Assembly (NCBI RefSeq): GCF_000153705.1
Contig: NZ_DS022272.1
Span: forward strand, 281,498-345,497
Source: Fulvimarina pelagi HTCC2506
Lineage (GTDB): Bacteria; Pseudomonadota; Alphaproteobacteria; Rhizobiales; Rhizobiaceae
Reading direction: 5' to 3'
Length of the DNA: 64,000 nucleotides
How positions within the stretch are numbered: the stretch's first letter is position 1; each line of letters starts with the position of its first letter. This document shows, in pieces, positions 27,383-35,673 of the stretch. The notes beneath the pieces were generated by a model. That model saw only the letters and a program-made list of their open reading frames with translations, was not told the DNA's origin and did not search any database. Position numbers and translations under genes: made by a program.

Positions 27383-28399
27383 ATGGACTTCGCATTTCTC
27401 GTTATCGATTGGCTGGGCAAGCCTGTATGGATGTGGCTCGGCTTTCTAACCGTCGTCGTGGCGCTGCTCGTCTTCGACCTCGGCGTTCTTCATCGTGAAA
27501 ATCGAGAGATCGAGGTACGTGAGAGCCTTGTTCTTTCATCCATGTACATCGCCCTCGGACTTGCATTCGGCGGCTTCGTCTGGTGGCAGCTTGGCTCCGA
27601 GTCGGGGTTGAACTATCTCACGGGCTTTGTGGTCGAGAAGACGCTTGCGCTGGACAACGTTTTCGTCATCGCCCTCATCTTTTCCTTCTTTGCCGTTCCC
27701 AGAAAATATCAGCACCGCGTTCTGTTCTGGGGCATACTCGGTGTGATCGTGCTGCGCGCGATCATGATCGGGCTTGGCGCTACACTCGTGTCGCAGTTCT
27801 CCTGGGTGCTCTACGTCTTCGCTGCCTTCCTGATCATTACGGGTATTAAAATGCTCTGGATCGGCGAAAAGGAACCGGATATCGGTAACAATCCGATCGT
27901 CGGCTTTCTGCGGCGCCGTTTCAACGTGACGGACCAGCACCACGGCGAAGCCTTCTTCGTGCGAAAGGCGAATCCTGTCACCGGCCAGCTTACCTGGTTC
28001 ATGACGCCGCTGTTCATGGCGCTCGTCATGGTAGAAATTGCCGACGTGATCTTCGCCGTGGACTCCGTGCCGGCAATCTTCGCGATCACGACGGATCCCT
28101 TCATCGTCTATACCTCGAACATTTTCGCCATCCTCGGCCTCAGGGCTCTTTATTTCGCGCTGGCGGCGATGATCCATCGCTTCCGTTACCTGAAGCCGGC
28201 ACTCGCGATCGTGCTGATCTTTATCGGCTCGAAGATATTCGTCGCCGATCTGCTGGGTCTAGAGAAGTTTCCCGCAACGCTTTCTCTCAGCATCACATTC
28301 GCGATCATCGGTTCGGGTGTCGTTTGGAGCCTGATCAAGACCCGGCCGACGGCTCCATTCGCGGGTAAAATGAAAAACGTCCAGATCGACGGAGAATGA
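27383..28399 (+). CDS. TerC-family integral membrane protein (probable metal exporter)
   Basis: A 338-residue protein of the TerC/Alx/MeeY type, members of which export manganese or load exported metalloproteins. About nine membrane segments are seen. The family's acidic membrane motifs are present: FVVEKTLALDNVFVIALIFS and MVEIADVIFAVDSVPAIFAI. The loop GEKEPDIGNNPIVGFLRRRF is typical of the long TerC form. ATG 27383 (MDFAFLVIDWLG) is chosen because family homology begins there, with GAAGG upstream; the frame extends to 27272. The nearby OxyR-like regulator and DUF465 gene fit a metal or oxidative-stress locus. Confidence 0.85.
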   Translation: MDFAFLVIDWLGKPVWMWLGFLTVVVALLVFDLGVLHRENREIEVRESLVLSSMYIALGLAFGGFVWWQLGSESGLNYLTGFVVEKTLALDNVFVIALIFSFFAVPRKYQHRVLFWGILGVIVLRAIMIGLGATLVSQFSWVLYVFAAFLIITGIKMLWIGEKEPDIGNNPIVGFLRRRFNVTDQHHGEAFFVRKANPVTGQLTWFMTPLFMALVMVEIADVIFAVDSVPAIFAITTDPFIVYTSNIFAILGLRALYFALAAMIHRFRYLKPALAIVLIFIGSKIFVADLLGLEKFPATLSLSITFAIIGSGVVWSLIKTRPTAPFAGKMKNVQIDGE

Positions 28400-28899
28400 A
28401 TGGCCGATCGCGAAGTACTGCACTACACCAAAATCCGGCAGTCCAACGGCGATATAGCGTTGTCCGGAGACCCTAAGGGCGCTGTCCCATCGCTGAGGAT
28501 GAAACGCGTAGACCGTAAGCGAACGGAAGAAACGGAACTTTAAATCTGGCAACCGAACCGTGCTAAAAGAAGATCTGTTTTTAAGGTGCCGTTCGTTGAG
28601 AACAAAGCGTCAAGAGACGTCCTCAAACGTCTCTTGACGCCTGGATTTTTACGGAAAATCAACCGCGGCTTTGAGCAGAATTAAGCGTCTGGATATCTAC
28701 CCTTGCCGAAAAATGGCAAGGAACGTAGTAATTGACACTCCCAATGTCATTGAAAGTCATAGTTAGAAGCTTGCCTGAAGCAAAAGTAGAGAGGCAACGC
28801 TATCGCCGTTGTAGATTTGGCCCGGATAACCGTATCGCGTAAATCTCAGTGAACTTGGCAATCCAGACTAACCAGGCACTCGCTGCGTCTGCTTCGAAA
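28400..28899. other. Intergenic stretch after TerC with a strong hairpin
   Basis: About 500 bases between convergent genes. An ATG directly after the TerC stop opens a 47-codon frame to 28543 with no recognised features; I do not call it. The main signal is the perfect hairpin at 28607-28640. Confidence 0.4.
28607..28640. terminator. Perfect 14-bp hairpin, probable bidirectional terminator
   Basis: GCGTCAAGAGACGT and ACGTCTCTTGACGC pair over 14 bases around the loop CCTCAA. A T5 run follows 5 bases later on the plus strand. It lies between the convergent TerC and lyase genes. Confidence 0.6.
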
Positions 28900-29790
28900 T
28901 CAGTCGGCGAATCGTGACTCAAATTCCCAAACGTCGTCAAAGCCAATCAGTTTGCTGAAAGCGCGAAATTCGTAGAGATCGTCCTCGACATTAAGCGAGG
29001 AACCGTCGTCGCGGATGGCGCGATATACCTTGGTAAGCGCCTTTGCCATCGCAAGAAAGCCTGTAGCAGGATATATTGCGAGACTATAACCTAGCGCTTC
29101 CAGTTCGTCGCGCTGCAGTATGGGCGTCGATCCACCCTCAACCATGTTGGCGACGAGAGGTTTGTCGATCGTTTCGCAGATGCGCTTCATCTCCTCCAAT
29201 GATGTCGGTGCCTCGAGAAAAATAAGATCGGCGCCGGCTTCGGCGTAGCTTGCGGCGCGCCGCAGCGCGTCTTCGATACCCTTCGAGGCTAGAGCATCGG
29301 TGCGCGCGACGATCAGGAAGTCATCGTCCGAGCGGGCGTCGACTGCAACCTCGATTTTCTTCACCATGTCGGCACATTCGATGACCCGGCGGCCGGGCGT
29401 GTGCCCGCACCTCTTCGGAAACACCTGGTCCTCGAGCTGTATGCCCGCGATGCCCGCGTCCTCATAGCCTCGAACCGTGTGGGCGACGTTGAGGAGCCCG
29501 CCGTACCCGGTATCGCCATCCGCGATCAGCGGCGTTGCAGTGCCTTTGGCGATGGTCGCCGCGCGCCCCAGCATGTCGGAATAGGTCGCAAGTCCGGCAT
29601 CTGGCAGGCCCAGGGTCGATGCGACCGTGCCGTAGCCGGTCATATAGAGAACATCGAAGCCCATCGTGTCGGCGAGCTTCGCGGAGATCATATCGAAAAC
29701 GCCGGGCGCTGAGACTATCGCCTTTTGTTGAAGGCGTGCGCGAAGAGCGCGCCGCTTTTTTTCCGCCGTGATCTTTTTGATCCCACTCAT
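28900..29790 (-). CDS. Isocitrate lyase/PEP mutase superfamily, probable 2-methylmalate-type lyase
   Basis: A 296-residue TIM-barrel enzyme. Visible motifs are VSAPGVFDMISAKLAD, the metal-binding IADGDTGYGG, the active-site loop LEDQVFPKRCGH, IVARTDA and LIFLEAPTSLEE. The KRCGH loop with its catalytic Cys is that of C-C bond lyases (methylisocitrate, dimethylmalate or oxaloacetate-type), not that of phosphomutases. It probably cleaves a substituted malate or similar diacid; the substrate is unknown. The start is ATG 29790 with GGGGAG upstream. It runs divergent from a GntR regulator, with an operator between them, and the TRAP transporter beyond probably imports the substrate. Confidence 0.8.
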   Translation of the reverse strand: MSGIKKITAEKKRRALRARLQQKAIVSAPGVFDMISAKLADTMGFDVLYMTGYGTVASTLGLPDAGLATYSDMLGRAATIAKGTATPLIADGDTGYGGLLNVAHTVRGYEDAGIAGIQLEDQVFPKRCGHTPGRRVIECADMVKKIEVAVDARSDDDFLIVARTDALASKGIEDALRRAASYAEAGADLIFLEAPTSLEEMKRICETIDKPLVANMVEGGSTPILQRDELEALGYSLAIYPATGFLAMAKALTKVYRAIRDDGSSLNVEDDLYEFRAFSKLIGFDDVWEFESRFAD

Positions 29791-29841
29791 AGTACGCTCC
29801 CCCGTGCAGTTACCCATTGCATCGGTTAACACAGCTCAATA

Positions 29842-29851
29842 TTGTACACAA
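29842..29851. promoter_or_regulatory. GntR operator, TTGT-N2-ACAA
   Basis: TTGTACACAA lies between the divergent lyase and GntR genes. It shares the TTGT-N2-ACAA pattern with 30637-30646 in front of the TRAP operon, the usual spacing for FCD-type GntR proteins. It sits 18 bases before the GntR start. Confidence 0.6.
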
Positions 29852-29868
29852 TCTTGACCGGAGGCAGC

Positions 29869-30567
29869 ATGACGGGACGAAAGCGCGATGACGACGGCAC
29901 CGGGCATGGTCACTCTGCCGACCGGGCCTATGCTATCATTCGCAGCGGACTTCTGCGGGACGAATGGCCGGCCGGAACCCGGCTTTTGGAAACTGAACTC
30001 GCCCGACGCATCGGTGTCAGCCGCACACCCATCCGCGACGCCTTGCGTCGCCTCGTGAACGAAGGTTTTCTCGAATATGCCGCCAATGTTGGCTGCCGGG
30101 TTCGCGGTTGGGGCCGCAATGACATCGACTCAATCTTCGATCTGAGGATCGAACTTGAAACCTATGCCGCCAGGCGCGCTGCGACGCGGATCAGGCCCGG
30201 TGAGATCCGGCAGCTCACCGAGCTCTGCGATGCCATGGAAGCCGTCGTTGAACGCAGTCTAGGCTTGCCCGAACTGCGTGACGAACTGACCCCGCTCAAC
30301 GACCGGTTTCATACGGTCATCACCGAGGCCGCAGGCAACGCCAGGCTGACTCCGGTGCTTGCGAGCGTCACCTTCGCGCCGATGGTCCTGCGAACCTTCC
30401 GCCGGTACCGGGAGGAAGAGGTTATGCGCAGCATGGGTCACCACCGCGAACTGGTCTCCGCTCTCGAAAGCGCAAATGCCGACTGGTCCGCTGCGGTCAT
30501 GCGCTCCCACATCCACGCAGGCTACGTCGCCATGATGCGCGACGCTGTGTTTGAGATCGAGCCGTGA
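29869..30567 (+). CDS. GntR-family regulator, FCD (FadR) subfamily
   Basis: A 232-residue regulator. The N-terminal winged helix-turn-helix reads LLETELARRIGVSRTPIRDA and LRRLVNEGFLEY. The C-terminal all-helical FCD domain (about residues 85-225) contains DIDSIFDLRIELETYAARRA, and LNDRFHTVITEAAGN and HRELVSALESANADWSAAVM with the Asp/His positions that bind a metal and carboxylate ligand in this family. ATG 29869 is preceded by CCGGAGGCAGC, which decides the start. The operators at 29842 and 30637 imply control of itself, the lyase and the TRAP transporter, probably released by the imported acid. Confidence 0.85.
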   Translation: MTGRKRDDDGTGHGHSADRAYAIIRSGLLRDEWPAGTRLLETELARRIGVSRTPIRDALRRLVNEGFLEYAANVGCRVRGWGRNDIDSIFDLRIELETYAARRAATRIRPGEIRQLTELCDAMEAVVERSLGLPELRDELTPLNDRFHTVITEAAGNARLTPVLASVTFAPMVLRTFRRYREEEVMRSMGHHRELVSALESANADWSAAVMRSHIHAGYVAMMRDAVFEIEP

Positions 30568-30636
30568 CGTTCCAAGCCGAGCGGAGGCGAGTACGCAGCA
30601 GAGACGCGACGCAGGCTCCTTGACAGTAAGCCTCGA

Positions 30637-30646
30637 TTGTATACAA
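30637..30646. promoter_or_regulatory. GntR operator overlapping the TRAP promoter
   Basis: TTGTATACAA is a perfect 10-base palindrome. A TTGACA -35-like sequence lies at 30620-30625, so the palindrome falls where the -10 region would be. A bound GntR protein should block transcription of dctP. The matching site is at 29842-29851. Confidence 0.65.
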
Positions 30647-30740
30647 CATTCAGAAGCCCAGCAATGCTGGGAGGAGGGGCAGACCTAGCGTTTCATCGGA
30701 AACGTATGGGGTATGAGCGAGACTTCTGGGAGGAAGACAG

Positions 30741-31739
30741 ATGAAACATTGGGCGGCGACGGCCGTGATCGCATTGACTGCGCTTGGCGCAGGCGTTGGG
30801 CAATCCCATGCGGAGCGTACCCTGCGCCTGACGCTTCAGGTTCCGACCAACCACCCCGTCGGACAGAACATCCTGTTCTTCAAGGAGAAGGTAGAGGAAG
30901 TCTCCAACGGCGAGATCACGATCGAAGTCTACGATTCTGCTCAGCTATACAAGGGCAGCGAAGTTCCCCAGGCAGTCTCGTCGGGCGCCGTCGACATGGG
31001 GCTCGTCCTGATCGACGAGTATGCCGGCACGATTCCAGCGACCGGGCTTTTCTCCGTCGCCTTCATGTTCCCGGATTACGATACGCTCGCCGAGGCGGCT
31101 GGGCCCGAAAGCCCGGTGCGCCAGAAGATCGACGAGATGATCCGCGAGACGGGCACGCGTGTGATGTGGTGGCAGGACTACGGCCCGGTTCAGCTCCTGT
31201 CGAAGGATGCGCCGCTCGTCACCCCGGACGAGATGGAAGGCAAGAAGGTTCGCGTCCTCGGCAAGCCGTCCGGCGACTTCATCGAGGCAGTCGGCGGCGT
31301 TCCGGTGAAGATCGGCGGGTCGGAGCAGTTCCTCGCCTATCAGCGCGGCACAGTCGATGTCGGCATGACGGGCACGACCGCAATCCAGTCCCGAAAGCTC
31401 TTCGAGGTGATGGACTGGGTGACGATCACCAATCACGCCCAGACCGAATTCCTGGTCGTCATGAACGACTCGACCTTCGATTCCATGAGCGAAGAAGAAA
31501 AAGGGTGGATGCAGGAGGCGGCCCTGGCTGCCGAAGAAAAGATGCGCGCCGAGACCAAGGCCGACAATCTCGCCTCCCAGCAGTTCATCGCGGACGAGAC
31601 CGAGATGCAGGTCCAGGAACTGACGCCTGAGCAGATCGCAGCCTGGCAGGAAGCCGCGGCACCCGCCGTCGAGGCGTATATCGAGTCGGCTGGCGAAGAA
31701 GGCAAAGAGCTCGTCGAAGCCGTCAAGTCGCTGAACTGA
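30741..31739 (+). CDS. dctP: TRAP transporter substrate-binding protein (DctP family)
   Basis: A 332-residue periplasmic protein with a signal peptide (ATAVIALTALGAGVGQSHA, cleavage near residue 24). The mature protein shows family motifs: LRLTLQVPTNHPVGQNILFF, QLYKGSEVPQAVSSGAVDM, the carboxylate-binding Arg region KKVRVLGKPSGDFIEAVGG, and QRGTVDVGMTG. Ligands of this family are mostly organic acids. GGGAGGAAGACAG precedes the ATG. It is the first gene of a dctPQM operon under the putative GntR operator. Confidence 0.85.
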   Translation: MKHWAATAVIALTALGAGVGQSHAERTLRLTLQVPTNHPVGQNILFFKEKVEEVSNGEITIEVYDSAQLYKGSEVPQAVSSGAVDMGLVLIDEYAGTIPATGLFSVAFMFPDYDTLAEAAGPESPVRQKIDEMIRETGTRVMWWQDYGPVQLLSKDAPLVTPDEMEGKKVRVLGKPSGDFIEAVGGVPVKIGGSEQFLAYQRGTVDVGMTGTTAIQSRKLFEVMDWVTITNHAQTEFLVVMNDSTFDSMSEEEKGWMQEAALAAEEKMRAETKADNLASQQFIADETEMQVQELTPEQIAAWQEAAAPAVEAYIESAGEEGKELVEAVKSLN

Positions 31740-31752
31740 GCCAGACAGTCCG

Positions 31753-32334
31753 ATGGTGCTCCCAGCACGCGCACCGGCCAAAAAATTGGCCGGTCCCGCC
31801 GTCTTGAGATGGACCGACCGAGCCGGTGCGCTCTGCGCCCGGCTCGGCGATGTGCTGGTGGTCGCCATCGCGCTGATGCTCTTCTTCGAAGTTGCCGCGC
31901 GTTATCTCTTCAACGCACCGACGATCTGGGCCCAGGACATCGCGATCGCCTGCCAAGTCTGGTTCACCTATCTCGGCATGGCCTATGTGCTGAGGCAGCG
32001 GCAGATGATCCGCATTACCGCTCTCGTCGCACTGGCGGGCCCCTTTCTCCGCCGCCTTGTCGAGAGCTTTACGCTTCTCGTGATCTTGGCATTTTGCACC
32101 GTTGCCGTGGTCTACGGCATCGACGTGGTCGTCGACTCGATCCGGCTGGGACGCAGGCAACCGACCATGCTCGAAATGCCGAACTGGATCGTCGAAATCC
32201 CGGTCGTCTTCGGCTTCTTGCTGCTTGGCATACAGGCGCTCGCCGACCTGATCCGGCTGCCGTTCGGGCCGGCCCCCGAATTTTCGTCCGGCGGAGAACA
32301 TGCGCCCTCGACCGATGGACATTTGACCCAATGA
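31753..32334 (+). CDS. dctQ: TRAP transporter small membrane subunit (DctQ family)
   Basis: A 193-residue protein with four membrane segments, the DctQ topology. Conserved features include LGDVLVVAIALMLFFEVAAR near the first helix and WAQDIAIACQVWFTYLGMAY in the second. It links the binding protein to the large permease. Its stop overlaps the dctM start as ATGA, indicating coupling. The N-terminal 20 residues are longer than usual, and the C-terminal tail is polar. Confidence 0.8.
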   Translation: MVLPARAPAKKLAGPAVLRWTDRAGALCARLGDVLVVAIALMLFFEVAARYLFNAPTIWAQDIAIACQVWFTYLGMAYVLRQRQMIRITALVALAGPFLRRLVESFTLLVILAFCTVAVVYGIDVVVDSIRLGRRQPTMLEMPNWIVEIPVVFGFLLLGIQALADLIRLPFGPAPEFSSGGEHAPSTDGHLTQ

Positions 32335-33605
32335 CGCTCGTCGTCGTCGTTCTCGCGCTCCTGATCCTTCTCTTCGTCGGCCTTCCGGTGGCCTTCGCGC
32401 TGGCCGGGCTCGGCACCTTGATGCTTTATCTCAAGGGCCTGCCGCTCGTGATGGTAGCCCAGAACCTGCACGGCGCAGTCGACAACTTCATTCTCCTGTC
32501 CGTGCCGCTCTTCTTGCTGATGTCGAACATCTTGCTGAAAGGCGGAGTTGGACGCGATCTCTTCGAGGCGGTTCAGAGCTGGGTCGGGCATTGGCCTGGT
32601 GGCCTCGGCATCGCCGCGCTCGCGTCCTGCGGGATCTTCTCGGCGATTTCGGGCAGCTCGGTCGCAACCGCCGCGACGGTTGCGACGGTCGCCGTGCCGG
32701 AGATGACGGCTCGGGGTTATGGCCGCTCCTTCACGCTCGGGCTCCTCGCCGCAGGCGGCACCCTCGGCATCCTGATCCCGCCCTCGATCCCGCTCATCGT
32801 CTACGGCGTCATCACCGAGGAGAGCATCGGCAAATTGTTCCTCGCCGGAATTGGTCCCGGCATCCTGCTTTTGATCCTTTTCGGCATTTTCTGCATCGCC
32901 TATTCGCGTTTTTCGAGGGCTTATGTGCCGTCGGAAAAAGTCGACGCCACGCGACGGCGCCACGCGACCATCCGTGCTCTGCCGACGGCCGGGCTCGCGG
33001 TTCTAATGATCGGCGGCATCTATACCGGCATCTTTACGCCGACCGAGGCCTCGGCCGTTGGAGCCGTCTTCGCGTTTCTGATCACGGCGTTCCTGCTGCG
33101 CTCGCTGACGCGCGAAGGCTTCGTTGCGGCCGTGCGCGAGACGGTATCGACAACGATCGTCCTCTTTCTCATTGTTATCGGCGCCAAGATCTTCGGTAAG
33201 GCGGTGACGCTCTATCAGGTGCCCGCGCAGATCTCTCAGCTCTTTGACACCGGCGCGCAAACGGCGACTGGCTTCCTCGTCATCGTGGGGCTGATCTTGC
33301 TTTTCATTGGTCTCTTCCTCGAGAGCCTTTCGATGCTTCTGATCATGATGCCAGTGCTGTTTCCGACGGTGCTCGCACTCGGCATCGATCCGATCTGGTT
33401 CGCGATGTATTTCGTGATCCTGATCGAGGTGGCGCTGATCACGCCGCCGGTGGGTCTAAACCTCTTCGTGATTCAGGCCGTAGCGCGATCGACGCTCGGC
33501 GAGGTCGTACGCGGTGTATTGCCGTTCATCGGCCTCATGTTTTTATCGATCTATCTGCTTTGGCAGTTCCCGGTGATTGTAACTTTCATACCCAGCAATC
33601 TTTAG
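32331..33605 (+). CDS. dctM: TRAP transporter large permease (DctM family)
   Basis: A 424-residue inner-membrane protein with about 12 segments. DctM hallmarks are LLSVPLFLLMSNILLKGGVG, GIFSAISGSSVATAATVATV, GGTLGILIPPSIPLIVYGVI, GIFTPTEASAVGAVFAFLIT and LITPPVGLNLFVIQAVARST. It drives sodium- or proton-coupled uptake. The true start is ATG 32331, overlapping dctQ; the longer frame from 31809 is not coding. Confidence 0.88.
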   Translation: MTLVVVVLALLILLFVGLPVAFALAGLGTLMLYLKGLPLVMVAQNLHGAVDNFILLSVPLFLLMSNILLKGGVGRDLFEAVQSWVGHWPGGLGIAALASCGIFSAISGSSVATAATVATVAVPEMTARGYGRSFTLGLLAAGGTLGILIPPSIPLIVYGVITEESIGKLFLAGIGPGILLLILFGIFCIAYSRFSRAYVPSEKVDATRRRHATIRALPTAGLAVLMIGGIYTGIFTPTEASAVGAVFAFLITAFLLRSLTREGFVAAVRETVSTTIVLFLIVIGAKIFGKAVTLYQVPAQISQLFDTGAQTATGFLVIVGLILLFIGLFLESLSMLLIMMPVLFPTVLALGIDPIWFAMYFVILIEVALITPPVGLNLFVIQAVARSTLGEVVRGVLPFIGLMFLSIYLLWQFPVIVTFIPSNL

Positions 33606-33645
33606 AAAACGCCGCTTGCACCCGACCCACGCAGCCAAAGTTCTC

Positions 33646-33662
33646 AAGGGCCGTAGGCCTTT
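33646..33662. terminator. Possible terminator hairpin after dctM
   Basis: AAGGGCC, loop GTA, GGCCTTT: a 7-bp stem with one G-T pair, ending in a short T run. It lies 40 bases after the dctM stop. Confidence 0.4.
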
Positions 33663-33697
33663 TAAGGTCCGATCGCGGAAAGAACTTCTACATCACA

Positions 33698-33922
33698 TCA
33701 TCGAAGCGCGCGTGCTTCCTCGAATGTGAGCGTTCTGGTTGCGTCGCCGTCGAAATTGACGAAGGCGAGGCGGTTGCGCTTCTCAACGAGTTGTGCTGGC
33801 AACGGGTCATATCGAAACGCCTCGCCGCCGAGATGCGGCGTGAGCGATCCGATGTCGACGCGGTTCAAACACGCGGCCGGCAGTCTTGACCGTATGCAAG
33901 CAAGGCCGAGCTTCCTGCGCAT
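33698..33922 (-). CDS. Possible small hypothetical protein
   Basis: A 74-codon frame with a fairly protein-like composition (the stretch SLTPHLGGEAFRYDPLPAQL, then LAFVNFDGDATRTLTFEEAR near the C-terminus). It begins at ATG 33922 without a clear ribosome-binding site and matches no family I know. It lies divergent from the flavoprotein gene in the 375-base gap after dctM. Nothing else was found in that gap apart from the hairpin near 33650. Confidence 0.3.
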   Translation of the reverse strand: MRRKLGLACIRSRLPAACLNRVDIGSLTPHLGGEAFRYDPLPAQLVEKRNRLAFVNFDGDATRTLTFEEARALR

Positions 33923-33980
33923 GCGATGAAACGGACAGGGGCTGTGAACCCATAGCCGGTGGAAGCGGGACGGAACGACT

Positions 33981-34943
33981 ATGGATATCGCAGTTATCGG
34001 TGCCGGCATGGCGGGGCTGAGTTGCGCCGAACGCCTGCACGCTAGGGGCTGCAACGTATCGCTGTTCGACAAAGGGCGTGCTGTCGGTGGTCGGATGTCG
34101 ACCCGCCGCGTCGACATCGATGATACATGCTTGCAGTTCGATCACGGGGCGCAATTCTTCACAGCGCGCGACCCACGTTTTGCCAAGCGCGTAGAGGGAT
34201 GGGTAGAGGCCGGACACGTTGCTCGCTGGCCGGAGGGGCAGCAGGATGCCTGGATTGGCCAGCCGGCTATGAACGCGCCTTTGTTGGCGATGGCAGAAAA
34301 TCTGAAGGTAAGCGTATCGACGCGGATCGAAACGCTGACCCGCGATAACGGTCATTGGCACCTTCATGGAGGAGGTGTCGGAGAAACGGCGTATGATGCC
34401 GTTGTCGTAGCCGTCCCGGCCGAACAGGCCGTATCACTCCTGGCTCCTCAAGACGCCACCATGGCCGCTTACGCCGAAAGCACCCGATCGAAGCCATGCT
34501 GGACCGTGATGGCTGCGTTCGACACTCGCGTCACTGCTTCTGAAACCGGGCCGATCCGCAACCGCGGTGCAATCGAATGGGCAGTGCGCGACAGCTCCAA
34601 AACCGGCCGCGAGGATCGCGAGTGCTGGGTCATTCATGCAACGCCCGACTGGTCGCTCTCGCATCTAGAAGACGAGCGGGAAACCGTAGTGTCGGCCCTC
34701 CTGGAGTCGTTGTCCAGAGAGCTGGAGGACGCTCCAAATGCCGAGGCCGTCCGGCCAATCTATGCCGCCGCTCACCGGTGGCGCTACGCGCGTTCGGGTG
34801 CTGCAGATGTTTCGCTCCTCTGGAACAATTCCATCGGTCTCGGTGCATGTGGAGATTGGCTGATGGGGCCGCGGGTGGAATGCGCGTGGCTGTCCGGTGC
34901 CACTCTAGGCGATGCGATCTTGACGAGCATGGGGTCCGACTGA
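33981..34943 (+). CDS. FAD-dependent amine-oxidase-fold protein, renalase-like
   Basis: A 320-residue flavoprotein. The dinucleotide-binding motif IAVIGAGMAGLSCAERL is at the N-terminus, followed by VSLFDKGRAVGGRMSTRR, where the GGRMSTR sequence is typical of renalase-like oxidoreductases. DHGAQFFTARDPRF is a family-specific segment, and the C-terminal GDWLMGPRVECAWLSGATL is the second FAD-contacting region. Bacterial renalases oxidise isomeric dihydronicotinamides; that activity is plausible but not shown. It stands alone between divergent and convergent neighbours. Confidence 0.75.
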   Translation: MDIAVIGAGMAGLSCAERLHARGCNVSLFDKGRAVGGRMSTRRVDIDDTCLQFDHGAQFFTARDPRFAKRVEGWVEAGHVARWPEGQQDAWIGQPAMNAPLLAMAENLKVSVSTRIETLTRDNGHWHLHGGGVGETAYDAVVVAVPAEQAVSLLAPQDATMAAYAESTRSKPCWTVMAAFDTRVTASETGPIRNRGAIEWAVRDSSKTGREDRECWVIHATPDWSLSHLEDERETVVSALLESLSRELEDAPNAEAVRPIYAAAHRWRYARSGAADVSLLWNNSIGLGACGDWLMGPRVECAWLSGATLGDAILTSMGSD

Positions 34944-35136
34944 CGAAACACTCGTGCAAATCTGCAATCAGCTCAATTATTGGGGCATCGTTAAGTCGCG
35001 CCGGATGAAAAATGGAGTGCTATGGTCGTCTCGGTCAAGCAATTGGAGCGCGCCGCGAATTCCCGCCATCGAGCATGGTTTCGACGCGATCGGATCGGCC
35101 GGTATAGGCGCAACGCGCGATAGGTGAAGCGCAAGT

Positions 35137-35673
35137 TTACTGCGCAGGGGACAGCGGCTCGGGCACAGGGTTTCGGATCGGTGTGACCTGCTGCAGGTAG
35201 GCGTAGATCGCGGCCAGGTCGGCATCGGTCATGTTCCGGTAAGCCGGCCACGGCATCGGCGGCAAAAGTGGCCGGCCCTGGCCCATGTGGCGCCCGTTGC
35301 GAATCGTCTCGATGAATTGGGTCTCGCTCATGTCGCGCAGAACGCCGGTCTCCGGATCTGGAGTGAGGTTTGCTGTGAAACTCACGCCCCACGGACCGGA
35401 CCAGGCGGTACTGGTCAGATTGGCCGCCATCGTCCAACCTTCCGGTACTACCGCCGGCGCCTCGATCGTTTCGTCGGCGGGGTGGCCCGAAAGAGCTCGG
35501 GTCGTGTCGGGTTCAGGGCCATTTGCGCCCATGATCCAAGGCGTGTGGCAGTCGTGGCAACCTGATGTGTTCACCAGATAGTCGCCGCGCGCGATCGGGT
35601 CGCTTTCTTGAGCGGCAACGCTCGAGCCGGCAAGCGCAAAGCAGAGCCCTGCGAAAGTCCTTGAGAGTGTCAC
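35137..35673 (-). CDS. Monohaem cytochrome c-type protein
   Basis: A 178-residue exported protein with a signal peptide (TFAGLCFALAGSSVAAQ). One haem-binding CHDCH motif (about residues 39-43, preceded by GDYLVNTSGC) is present; later segments (LRDMSETQFIETIRNGRHMG, then LLPPMPWPAYRNMTDADL) provide Met residues that could be the distal ligand. It starts at GTG 35673 in a GTGA overlap with the diheme cytochrome gene, with AAGGAG upstream. The pair probably forms a periplasmic electron-transfer unit. The donor and acceptor are unknown. Confidence 0.75.
   Translation of the reverse strand: MTLSRTFAGLCFALAGSSVAAQESDPIARGDYLVNTSGCHDCHTPWIMGANGPEPDTTRALSGHPADETIEAPAVVPEGWTMAANLTSTAWSGPWGVSFTANLTPDPETGVLRDMSETQFIETIRNGRHMGQGRPLLPPMPWPAYRNMTDADLAAIYAYLQQVTPIRNPVPEPLSPAQ

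Noticed and set aside
27536-28177. 213-codon minus-strand frame within TerC
   Set aside because: A shadow of the TerC gene with a highly charged, unnatural translation.
28400-28543. 47-codon frame starting right after the TerC stop
   Set aside because: There is no ribosome-binding site or recognisable feature, and a competing minus-strand frame covers the same bases.
30713-31630. Long plus-strand frame overlapping dctP, and the opposite frame 30945-31868
   Set aside because: Both are shadows of the DctP gene, which has a signal peptide, ribosome-binding site and family motifs.
31809-32330. N-terminal extension of DctM
   Set aside because: It overlaps the DctQ gene in another frame and is Arg-rich with no membrane character; ATG 32331 fits the family length.
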